From positions 179,492 through 243,491 of the forward strand of contig JAETQD010000002.1 in assembly GCA_021770825.1 (NCBI GenBank): a stretch of 64,000 nucleotides of DNA, written 5' to 3'. Source of the DNA: Clostridium sp. Its GTDB lineage: Bacteria > Bacillota > Clostridia > Lachnospirales > Lachnospiraceae. The position numbers and the translations under genes are program-made. The notes beneath the pieces are model-generated. The model was not told where the DNA came from. It did not search any database and saw nothing but the letters and a program-made list of their open reading frames with translations. Shown piece by piece: positions 43,610 to 50,856 of this stretch (position 1 is its first letter; every line of letters begins with the position of its first letter).

Positions 43610-45028
43610 TTAATTAATATCCGGTTTTTTCAGATTTTTATTGTAGAACAGAAAGAAGGTAATGGTGGTGCAGATTGCGGCTGTGGTGTCGGAGACAGGC
43701 TCTGCAAAGAAGATTGCAAATACCTCTGCCGGACAATTCACAAACTCCGCCACTGCCTCTGCCATTTTGGCAGCAACAGGCAGCTTTCCCACGGTCAGCG
43801 GGAAAATATAAATGAACGGTGTAAGGAAAATCACCTTTCTTAAACAGGCCAGAAGAAGGGAGATCTTTGCCTGCCCCAGGGCCATGAAGGACTGCTGGCA
43901 GCTTGTCTGTGCACCAAAGACAATTCCGCCTGCCAGGTACACGGGAAGCGCCCAGGCACAAAGCTCCAAAAGCATCGGGTCATTGCTGAAAATTCCGGCA
44001 AACACATGGGGGAGCCTCATCATAAGGACAGTCACACTGGCTGAATAAATCATGCAGAGCGCCAGGCTGATACGGCAGGCCTTGCGGACTCTGGTGTAAT
44101 TCTGTGCCCCATAGTTATAGCTGATGATGGGCTGCGCTCCCTGGCAGAGTCCCTGGGTGGGAAGCGTCACAAACTGCCAGAGGCTGAACATGATGGCCAC
44201 CGTACTCACTGCCATGGTGCCGCCGTACTTGGCAAGCTGGTTATTAAAGGAAATCTGAATCAGGCTCTCCGTAATACTCATGGTAAAAGGGGAAACGCCC
44301 AGAGCCATGATGGGTACCAGCACCTTCCACTTTACCCGGAAATACTTTTTCCGTATTCTTAGCAGGCTCTTCTTTCCAAATAGGAACGACAGCGCCCACA
44401 GGCAGGAAATTCCCTGGGCGATGACTGTGGCGATGGCTGCGCCCCGCACACCCATATGAAGGACATTGATGAAAAAGGCATCAAAAAAGATATTGAGAAT
44501 GGCACCGATCAAAACCGTGAACATTCCGGTTCTGGCAAATCCCTGGGTGGTGATATAGGAATTCATTCCCAGGGCGATCATGACAAAAATGGTTCCCATG
44601 CCATAGATGGTCATATAATCGCAGGCCATTTTAAGCGTGGTTTCATCCGCTCCGAACAGGGTCAGAATGGGCCTTTGAAAAAGAAGAATCACAGCCGTAA
44701 TGATGGCGCCCACTGCGATCAGGGATGCAAAGCTGACTCCCAGGATCTCCTCGGCTCCGTCCTGGTCTTTCTGTCCCATTTTGATGGCACAGGTGGGCGC
44801 TCCGCCGATTCCCACAAGCCTGGTGAAGGCCGTAATGCAGGTAATTAAAGGCAGGGACACACTTAAAGCCGCCATAGCCGTGGTACCATCCTCAATTCTT
44901 CCGATAAACATCCGGTCCACCATATTATATAAGATTCCCACAAGCTGGGCGATAATAGAAGGAATGGAAAGGGACACCATCAGATGCCAAATATTTCCCT
45001 CTTCCAGCTTATTTTTCTTTTCCGCCAT
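43610..45028 (-). CDS. MATE family efflux transporter
   Basis: About 472 residues from ATG 45028, which follows AAGGAAG; the longer frame adds 22 implausible residues. Twelve transmembrane helices are arranged as two six-helix bundles. The MATE pattern is clear (WHLMVSLSIPSIIAQLVGILYNMVDRMFIGRI at the start of the first bundle, SITESLIQISFNNQLAKYGG at the second). It exports cationic or aromatic compounds using a sodium or proton gradient. The substrate is unknown. It follows the group B hydrogenase gene but is separated by a terminator. Confidence 0.9.
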   Translation of the reverse strand: MAEKKNKLEEGNIWHLMVSLSIPSIIAQLVGILYNMVDRMFIGRIEDGTTAMAALSVSLPLITCITAFTRLVGIGGAPTCAIKMGQKDQDGAEEILGVSFASLIAVGAIITAVILLFQRPILTLFGADETTLKMACDYMTIYGMGTIFVMIALGMNSYITTQGFARTGMFTVLIGAILNIFFDAFFINVLHMGVRGAAIATVIAQGISCLWALSFLFGKKSLLRIRKKYFRVKWKVLVPIMALGVSPFTMSITESLIQISFNNQLAKYGGTMAVSTVAIMFSLWQFVTLPTQGLCQGAQPIISYNYGAQNYTRVRKACRISLALCMIYSASVTVLMMRLPHVFAGIFSNDPMLLELCAWALPVYLAGGIVFGAQTSCQQSFMALGQAKISLLLACLRKVIFLTPFIYIFPLTVGKLPVAAKMAEAVAEFVNCPAEVFAIFFAEPVSDTTAAICTTITFFLFYNKNLKKPDIN

Positions 45029-45109
45029 TTTATTCTTCCTTTCTCGTTGCCTGCAGACCATGTAAAAATTCCACTTCTCCCATGATACTCCCAAGTAAAA
45101 TTTTCGTCA

Positions 45110-45145
45110 AGAAAAAGCCGCCCCGAATATTCCGAAGCGGCCTTG
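45110..45145 (-). terminator. terminator after the group B hydrogenase gene
   Basis: On the minus strand, GGCCGCTTCGG and CGGGGCGGC pair around AATATT (imperfect), then CTTTTTCTT follows. Confidence 0.7.
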
Positions 45146-45158
45146 AAATTTCTATGTA

Positions 45159-46622
45159 TTATTTTTCGTGGGTTCTGTGCATGGAGAAGGAATCCATATC
45201 GTAGTTCTTTAAGTTCTCCCAAACGCCTCTGTTATCTGCCTGGGCGATCAGGTTGTCTCTGTCCTTCTTCCAGGCCATTTCCTGCTTTAAGTTGCTGGGA
45301 CCGCCGACACATCCGCCCTGGCACATCATACCTTCGATGAAGTCCTCGGGAAGTCTTCCCACCTTCATGAGAAGAAGGGCCTTCTTCACATCGGCCGGGC
45401 CGCTGCACTTTGCAACCTTGATATCGGTGTTCTCGCCCTGTTCCTTTAAGCACTGGATAACAGCGTTTGTTACACCGCCGCCGTTTCCGAAGCGTTTTCC
45501 GAATACGCTGGCTTCCTGATCCTTGTACTCCTCCGGCTCCAGCTCCACGTCCTTGGCGCGGATTAACTCGATAGCCTCACCAAAGGTCAGAACGTAATCT
45601 GCATTTCCTTCGATGGACTTGTCGGCAGCCTCGCTCTTCTTTGCCATACACGGTCCAATGAATACGGTTACGGTCTCCGGATCCTTTGCCTTTAACATTC
45701 TGGATACGGCGCACATGGGGGAAACGGTTGTGGACATATTATCAATTAATGTCGGATAGTGTTTCTTAATCATATTTACGAAGGCCGGGCAGCAGGATGT
45801 GGTCATCTTCTTGCCTTCCTTGTAGGCCTCAGCCCACTCCAATGCCTCATAGGCTGCGGTCATATCTCCGCCAAGGCCAACCTCAACCATATCGGTAAAG
45901 CCAACCTTCTTAAGAGCGGTTCTCCAGCTTCCCATTGTGATATCCGGACCGAACTCGCCCTCCGCAGCGGGAGCTACCATGGCAATTACTTTCTTTCCGG
46001 CTTTGATGGCTTCAATTACCTGTACGATGAATACCTTGGTGGTAATGGCGCCGAAGGGGCAGCTTCTTACGCAGGCACCGCACTGAATGCACTTGGATTC
46101 ATCGATCTGGCAGATACCGGTCTCCAGGTCCATCTTAATTGCGTCAACGGGACATGCACGGCGGCAGGGGCGGATAAGCTCTGCGATTGCATTATACGGG
46201 CAGGCCTGGGAGCACTTACCGCACTCTTTACACTTACCCGGGTCAATATGGGCGCGGTCACGGCCGATGGTGATAGCTCCGAAGTTACATGCGTTCTGGC
46301 ATGCCTTACCCATACATTTCTGGCAGTTATCAGTAACAACAAAACGTGTGATCGGGCACTCCTCGCATGCAGAAGAGATAACCTGAACCATGTTATCGCT
46401 GTGCTTGTCGCTGGGACATTTGCCTTCTGCAAGACGTACTCTCTGACGGATAATTTCTCTCTCTTTGTAAACACAGCAGCGGAACTGTGCCTTGGGTCCC
46501 GGAATCAGCTTAAACGGGATCTCATCTCTTTTTTCCTCAAGCTCACCAGAAAAGGCCAGTTTTGCCACTTCATGCAAAACATTATACTTGATTTTCAGCA
46601 GCGCCTCATCATTGGTTCTCAT
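45159..46622 (-). CDS. [FeFe]-hydrogenase, group B type (monomeric, ferredoxin-like)
   Basis: 487 residues. Cys-rich N-terminal clusters (CEECPITRF, CQKCMGKACQNAC, CKECGKCSQACPYNA, CIQCGACVRSCPFGA) precede the H-cluster domain. L1 is TSCCPAF, L2 is GPCMAKKSEA and L3 is MMCQGGCVGGPS, all ligand cysteines present. L1 and L3 differ from the TSCCPGW and GGGQ forms of group A, which points to group B, whose physiology is poorly known. It is divergent from a TM1266-type hydrogenase regulator gene. AGGAGG precedes the ATG. Confidence 0.88.
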   Translation of the reverse strand: MRTNDEALLKIKYNVLHEVAKLAFSGELEEKRDEIPFKLIPGPKAQFRCCVYKEREIIRQRVRLAEGKCPSDKHSDNMVQVISSACEECPITRFVVTDNCQKCMGKACQNACNFGAITIGRDRAHIDPGKCKECGKCSQACPYNAIAELIRPCRRACPVDAIKMDLETGICQIDESKCIQCGACVRSCPFGAITTKVFIVQVIEAIKAGKKVIAMVAPAAEGEFGPDITMGSWRTALKKVGFTDMVEVGLGGDMTAAYEALEWAEAYKEGKKMTTSCCPAFVNMIKKHYPTLIDNMSTTVSPMCAVSRMLKAKDPETVTVFIGPCMAKKSEAADKSIEGNADYVLTFGEAIELIRAKDVELEPEEYKDQEASVFGKRFGNGGGVTNAVIQCLKEQGENTDIKVAKCSGPADVKKALLLMKVGRLPEDFIEGMMCQGGCVGGPSNLKQEMAWKKDRDNLIAQADNRGVWENLKNYDMDSFSMHRTHEK

Positions 46623-46686
46623 GTTTTTTCCTCCTGAAATTCTTTCCTTAATTAATGCATTTTTTGAATCCTTTTTTCGTTAATAT

Positions 46687-46715
46687 ATTATCGCACATCG
46701 GTCCTTCATCCGCAA
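46687..46715 (-). promoter_or_regulatory. promoter of the group B hydrogenase gene
   Basis: On the minus strand, TTGCGG (46715-46710), a 17-base spacer and GATAAT (46692-46687). Confidence 0.6.
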
Positions 46716-46806
46716 TATCCTTTTTGTACTTTTTTTAACGAATTTCTCAGATTCTCCTTTATTTTCTAAAGTTCTGTTCCCGCTCTATTGAAAAAATTAA
46801 TTGATC

Positions 46807-46835
46807 TTTACAATATAAAAGTCTTATGCTATATT
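46807..46835 (+). promoter_or_regulatory. promoter of the TM1266-ABC operon
   Basis: TTTACA (46807-46812), a 17-base spacer and TATATT (46830-46835). It leaves a leader of about 140 bases before the first start codon. The leader contains T6 at 46934-46939 and a weak GGTTCC/GGGACC pairing, but no riboswitch I recognise. Confidence 0.6.
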
Positions 46836-46980
46836 GAACTTGTTCGTGCTAACCCCAAAGGCATGTTTCTGGTTCCTGCGGGAGAAGGCGAAGAGATTTT
46901 GTACAGGTACATGAGGGGACCGGTATGCTCTTTTTTAGCGCGTATCAGGTCTTTTATTTTTGGCCGGAGGAGGAAATTTT

Positions 46981-47232
46981 ATGGAAACACGGGTAGCTCT
47001 CATTGGAATCATCGTTGAACAGCCGGATTCCGTCACGCAGATGAATGCTCTGCTCCATGAATACAGCTCCTACATCATCGGCCGTATGGGAGTCCCATAC
47101 CGTGATAAGGGAATCTCCATCATCAGCGTGGTCATGGACGCTCCCATGGACAAAATCAGCAGCCTCTCCGGAAAACTGGGTATGCTTAACGGCGTCAGCA
47201 CAAAAACCATCTATTCCAGGAGGAGTTGTTAA
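46981..47232 (+). CDS. TM1266-type iron-only hydrogenase system putative regulator
   Basis: 83 residues from ATG 46981, after GGAGGAGG. The protein (TRVALIGIIVEQPDSV, YSSYIIGRMGVPYRDKGISIISVVMDAPMDKISSLSGKLGML) is a ferredoxin-like ACT/NikR-C-type fold, annotated elsewhere as a putative regulator of [FeFe]-hydrogenase maturation. It has no DNA-binding domain, so it may act as a ligand-binding or protein-interaction module. It is the first gene of an operon with an ABC importer and is divergent from the group B hydrogenase. Confidence 0.8.
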   Translation: METRVALIGIIVEQPDSVTQMNALLHEYSSYIIGRMGVPYRDKGISIISVVMDAPMDKISSLSGKLGMLNGVSTKTIYSRRSC

Positions 47233-47234
47233 TT

Positions 47235-48338
47235 ATGAGAAAGTTAATTCCAATGATGGCCGCTGCTGCCCTTGGCCTCTTTGCACTGACAGGCTGTTCT
47301 TCAGGAAACCAGACGGCTGCCGAAACCACAACCGCCGCAGTGGCTGAAACTACGGCCACTGAGACCACAGTTGCCGAGACCACTGCTGCCGAGACCACTG
47401 CCGCTGAAACCACTGCTTCCAACGAGGCCGTTTCCGGTGAAACCGTTGTCCGCGTAGGCGGGCTCAAAGGGCCCACAACCATGGGTCTTGTAAAGCTTAT
47501 GGATGACGCAGCAAACGGAACCGCCAAAAACAATTATGAATTCACCATGGTAACCGCTGCCGACGAGCTGACTGCACTGGTTGCAGGAGGAAAGGTTGAC
47601 ATCGCCCTGCTTCCGGCAAACGTAGCCAGCGTTCTCTATAACAAAACAAACGGCGGTGTTTCCGTCATCGATATCAATACCCTGGGCGTTCTTTACCTGG
47701 TATCCTCTGATACCTCCATTGAGACCGTGGACCAGTTAAAGGGCAAAACCGTTTACCTTCCCGGAAAGGGAACCACACCGGAGTATGCACTCCGCTATCT
47801 GATCTCCGCAGCCGGACTTTCCGTGGGCGATGTGACTCTGGAATTCAAGTCCGAGGCCTCTGAGGTTGCCTCCATTCTGGCTGAGGATCCCACCGCCATC
47901 GGCCTGCTGCCCCAGCCCTTCGTAACATCGGCTCTGGCTCAGAACGACAAGCTTTCCATCGTCATGGACCTTACCAAGGCATGGGATGAGTTCCAGGCAG
48001 AGGGCGAAGGAAGCCGTCTTGTGACAGGTGTGACTATCGTAAACAGCCAGTTCCTGGAGTCCAATGCCGATTCCGTGAACACCTTCTTAGAGGAGCACGA
48101 AGCCTCCATCCTGTTCACCGAGTCCGATCCCGATACCGCAGCTGAACTGATTGCCGCAGCCGAAATCGTTCCCAAGGCACCCTTGGCGAAAAAAGCACTG
48201 CCTTTCTGCAACATTAAATTCCTTTCCGGCGAGGAGATGAAGGCTGCTTTATCCGGCTACCTTGAAGTTTTATTTGAGCAGAATGCCGCATCCGTGGGCG
48301 GAACTCTCCCGGATGATGCCTTCTACTATGTGCAGTAA
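47235..48338 (+). CDS. ABC transporter substrate-binding lipoprotein (NMT1/SsuA type)
   Basis: About 367 residues from ATG 47235. A signal peptide with lipobox LTGC is followed by a low-complexity Thr/Ala/Glu linker (about residues 28-66) built from repeats of AETT, then a type II periplasmic-binding fold (VRVGGLKGPTTMGLVKLMDD...). The fold resembles NMT1/TauA/SsuA-like binders of thiamine precursors, sulfonates or similar organics. The ligand cannot be read from the sequence. It is followed by a permease and an ATPase and preceded by the TM1266-type gene. Confidence 0.85.
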   Translation: MRKLIPMMAAAALGLFALTGCSSGNQTAAETTTAAVAETTATETTVAETTAAETTAAETTASNEAVSGETVVRVGGLKGPTTMGLVKLMDDAANGTAKNNYEFTMVTAADELTALVAGGKVDIALLPANVASVLYNKTNGGVSVIDINTLGVLYLVSSDTSIETVDQLKGKTVYLPGKGTTPEYALRYLISAAGLSVGDVTLEFKSEASEVASILAEDPTAIGLLPQPFVTSALAQNDKLSIVMDLTKAWDEFQAEGEGSRLVTGVTIVNSQFLESNADSVNTFLEEHEASILFTESDPDTAAELIAAAEIVPKAPLAKKALPFCNIKFLSGEEMKAALSGYLEVLFEQNAASVGGTLPDDAFYYVQ

Positions 48339-48375
48339 TACCGTGATACATCCATAAAGGAGCAGATTTACTCTT

Positions 48376-49152
48376 ATGTTCAAATTCCCAGACTGGTCCC
48401 GAAAGACCGCCATCCTTTTGTTCTGGCTCATCCTCTGGCATGGACTTTCTCTTCTTGTCCACAACCAGATTCTGCTTGTGGGTCCGTTGGACGCCCTGAA
48501 AGCATGGTCCGTACAAATTGCCTCTCCTGATTTCTGGAGAGCCCTTTGGTTTTCTTTCGGGAGAATCAGCCTGGGATTTTTCATGGCCTTTCTGGCAGGA
48601 CTCCTCACAGGCGCCCTTGCATTCCGGAACCCCTTTGTGGGCGAATTTCTGGCTCCTGCCATCCAGCTTATGAAATCGGTTCCCGTGGCCTCCTTTGTGA
48701 TTCTGGCCCTCATTTGGACCGGGTCCAGGAATCTGTCCATCTTTATTTCCTTTATCGTGGTATATCCGGTGATTCATGTGAACACCCTGGCAGGGCTTTC
48801 CCATGCCGATAAAAAGCTTTTGGAGATGGCGCAGGTTTTCCGGATTCCTTTGTGGAGACAGGCCGCATCCATTTACCGGATTTCCCTTTATCCCTATCTG
48901 GAAAGCGCCCTCCGGACGGCTCTGGGAATGGGATTTAAGTCCGGAATCGCTGCCGAAGTCATCGGTGTCCCGGACGGTTCCATCGGCGAGGGGCTTTATA
49001 TGGCAAAGATCTATTTAAGCACAGCAGAGCTGTTTGCATGGACCTTTACCATTATTATCATCAGCACATTGTTTGAAAAGGGATTCCTTCTGATATTAAA
49101 AAAGCTTGCAGGGAAAGGAGTTGTGGTCCGCAGTGAAGAGGAACGGGGATGA
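48376..49152 (+). CDS. ABC transporter permease (SsuC/TauC type)
   Basis: 258 residues with about six transmembrane helices and the binding-protein-dependent transport EAA-like loop (MAQVFRIPLWRQAASIYRISLYPYLESALRTALGMGFKSGIAAEVIG). This is the SsuC/TauC/ThiX branch. It is a membrane channel partner of the downstream ATPase, whose start lies inside its 3' end. AAAGGAG lies 13 bases before the ATG. Confidence 0.88.
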   Translation: MFKFPDWSRKTAILLFWLILWHGLSLLVHNQILLVGPLDALKAWSVQIASPDFWRALWFSFGRISLGFFMAFLAGLLTGALAFRNPFVGEFLAPAIQLMKSVPVASFVILALIWTGSRNLSIFISFIVVYPVIHVNTLAGLSHADKKLLEMAQVFRIPLWRQAASIYRISLYPYLESALRTALGMGFKSGIAAEVIGVPDGSIGEGLYMAKIYLSTAELFAWTFTIIIISTLFEKGFLLILKKLAGKGVVVRSEEERG

Positions 49153-49720
49153 GATTGTAATTGAAAAGCTCTGTAAAGCCTATGGGGAGACCACGGTCAT
49201 AAAGGACTTAAGCCTGACCTTAAAGCCCGGCGGCACCTACTGCCTCATGGCCCCCTCCGGTGCCGGAAAAACCACCTTATTCCGGATTCTTCTCGGCCTG
49301 GAAGCTCCGGATTCCGGAACCATCCACGGCCTTTCTGACCATCAGGTTTCCGCCGTTTTCCAGGAAGACCGCCTTCTCGAGGGGTACACGGCTCTTCAGA
49401 ATCTCCGTCTTGTGACCGGGCGCCGGTATACAAACCGGGAGCTGACAGACATTCTTCTAAAACTTCTCCCGGAAGATGCACTGGAAAAGCCCATATGTGA
49501 ATTTTCCGGCGGCATGAAGCGGCGCACCGCCATTCTGCGCGCCCTTTTAGCGCCCTTCACCTTTCTTATGATGGACGAACCCTTTACCGGGCTGGATTAT
49601 GAGACACGCCTTAAGGCCATCGGCTTAATTAAAGAATATACAAAAGGGAAGCCTCTTCTGGTTTCCACCCACGCCAGGGAAGACGTATCCCTGCTTCATG
49701 CGGACACCATCTATCTGTAA
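49133..49720 (+). CDS. ABC transporter ATPase (SsuB/TauB type)
   Basis: About 195 residues from GTG 49133, which has AAAGGAG 13 bases upstream; TTG codons at 49106 and 49121 are alternatives. Walker A is APSGAGKTT, the Q-loop VFQEDRL, the signature FSGGMKRR, Walker B FLMMDEPFTGLD and the H-loop VSTHARED. It is short for the family (usual 240-250), ending soon after the H-loop. The stop overlaps the convergent LysR gene by ten bases. Confidence 0.85.
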   Translation: MKRNGDEIVIEKLCKAYGETTVIKDLSLTLKPGGTYCLMAPSGAGKTTLFRILLGLEAPDSGTIHGLSDHQVSAVFQEDRLLEGYTALQNLRLVTGRRYTNRELTDILLKLLPEDALEKPICEFSGGMKRRTAILRALLAPFTFLMMDEPFTGLDYETRLKAIGLIKEYTKGKPLLVSTHAREDVSLLHADTIYL

Positions 49721-50703
49721 GCTTCTCCGGGCAGACTGCCGCTGTATGAGGACTCTTTTCCATAGGAGCTCTCCAGAAAATCCACAAAGGTCTTTGATGT
49801 CCAGGAAAGCTCACGATCCTTTAAATAAATATAGTACATGGCGTTTCCTTTATTCCGTATTTCCTCCTGCGGTGCGTCCTTCGGCAGCGGAATGGACACA
49901 ATGTGAAACCGTTTTTCCTGATCGGGCACAGGGGCCATTCCAATTCCCAGATAATCCGTTGATTCAATAATATTATGAAGGGCAGAGCGGCTGTTTACAT
50001 AGATGACCTTCCGAATTCTGCTCCAGTTGATCAGCTTTAAGGATTCTTCTGCATAAAGGGATTCCAACGCCCTCGTCTTTATATCGCGATGGGAGGGATA
50101 CAGGACAAAATTATACTGATAGATATCTTCCATGGTCAGCGGTTCTTTTTTCTCAAGCAGCGGATGGCCTTCCCTTGCCACAAACCAGGTTCCCGTATCA
50201 AACAGCTTATTGGCCGCAATTCTCCTGATTTCCAGAAGTTCCAGAATTGTTTTCTTATTGTTCATATTTAGGAGCAGGACTCCGATGTCCGCCCGGTGTG
50301 TGTAAATATCATCGATCACATCCATATTGCTTCCTTCCTGATAAGATACGCGGAAATCCGTGTCCGGAAGAGCAGAAAGCATCCGGATAAAAGCATCTAT
50401 GATATGGGAAGACGGGCAGGTGGAAATTCTGAGCCGGCTGCTGTCCTGCTTTTCCTCAAAGGTTTTCTGGAAGCGGTTGGCGTTATCCAGCAAATCCTTG
50501 GCCATGTCGATAAACAATTGACCGGAATTGGTCAATGTAATTCCCTGCTTTCCTCTGCTGAAAATCGAAATCTGGTATTCGTCCTCCACCTCCTTTAAGA
50601 TTTTACTCAGGTAGGGCTGGGACACGTAAAGCTTCTGTGCGGCCCTGGAAATGGAGCCGCTTCTTTCAATTTCAATCATATACTCCAAATGCTGCAGATT
50701 CAT
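49711..50703 (-). CDS. LysR family transcriptional regulator
   Basis: About 330 residues from ATG 50703 (MNLQHLEYMIEIERSGSISRAAQKLYVSQPYLSKILKEVE), after GGAG; the longer frame adds nine residues. An N-terminal winged helix is followed by a typical two-lobed effector domain (RLRISTCPSSHIIDAF...). It is divergent from the chimeric M20/solute-binding ORF and probably once regulated that gene. A 14-base inverted repeat flanks the shared promoter region. Confidence 0.85.
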   Translation of the reverse strand: MNLQHLEYMIEIERSGSISRAAQKLYVSQPYLSKILKEVEDEYQISIFSRGKQGITLTNSGQLFIDMAKDLLDNANRFQKTFEEKQDSSRLRISTCPSSHIIDAFIRMLSALPDTDFRVSYQEGSNMDVIDDIYTHRADIGVLLLNMNNKKTILELLEIRRIAANKLFDTGTWFVAREGHPLLEKKEPLTMEDIYQYNFVLYPSHRDIKTRALESLYAEESLKLINWSRIRKVIYVNSRSALHNIIESTDYLGIGMAPVPDQEKRFHIVSIPLPKDAPQEEIRNKGNAMYYIYLKDRELSWTSKTFVDFLESSYGKESSYSGSLPGEAYR

Positions 50704-50724
50704 GGGACTTCTCCTTTTTCCTAT

Positions 50725-50842
50725 ATCCATAACTTTTTTATTATATTTAGGCCTGAAAGTGGAATTGGATATATTGGCTTATTAATGCTATATTTATTAT
50801 AAAGATATACAGATTATCTGTCAAATCTAAAAAGTTATGGAT
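50725..50842. repeat. 14-base perfect inverted repeat flanking the LysR/M20 divergent promoter region
   Basis: ATCCATAACTTTTT (50725-50738) and AAAAAGTTATGGAT (50829-50842) are exact inverted copies around 90 AT-rich bases that must contain the promoters of both divergent genes. It could be an invertible promoter or a symmetric regulator site. Confidence 0.6.
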
Positions 50843-50856
50843 GGCAGGAGGAATGT

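Noticed and set aside
45759..46637. 292-residue plus-strand ORF
   Set aside because: Antisense to the group B hydrogenase gene, whose catalytic motifs are complete.
48214..48804. 196-residue minus-strand ORF
   Set aside because: Antisense to the ABC permease gene; rich in Gly, Lys and Pro with no membrane or domain features.
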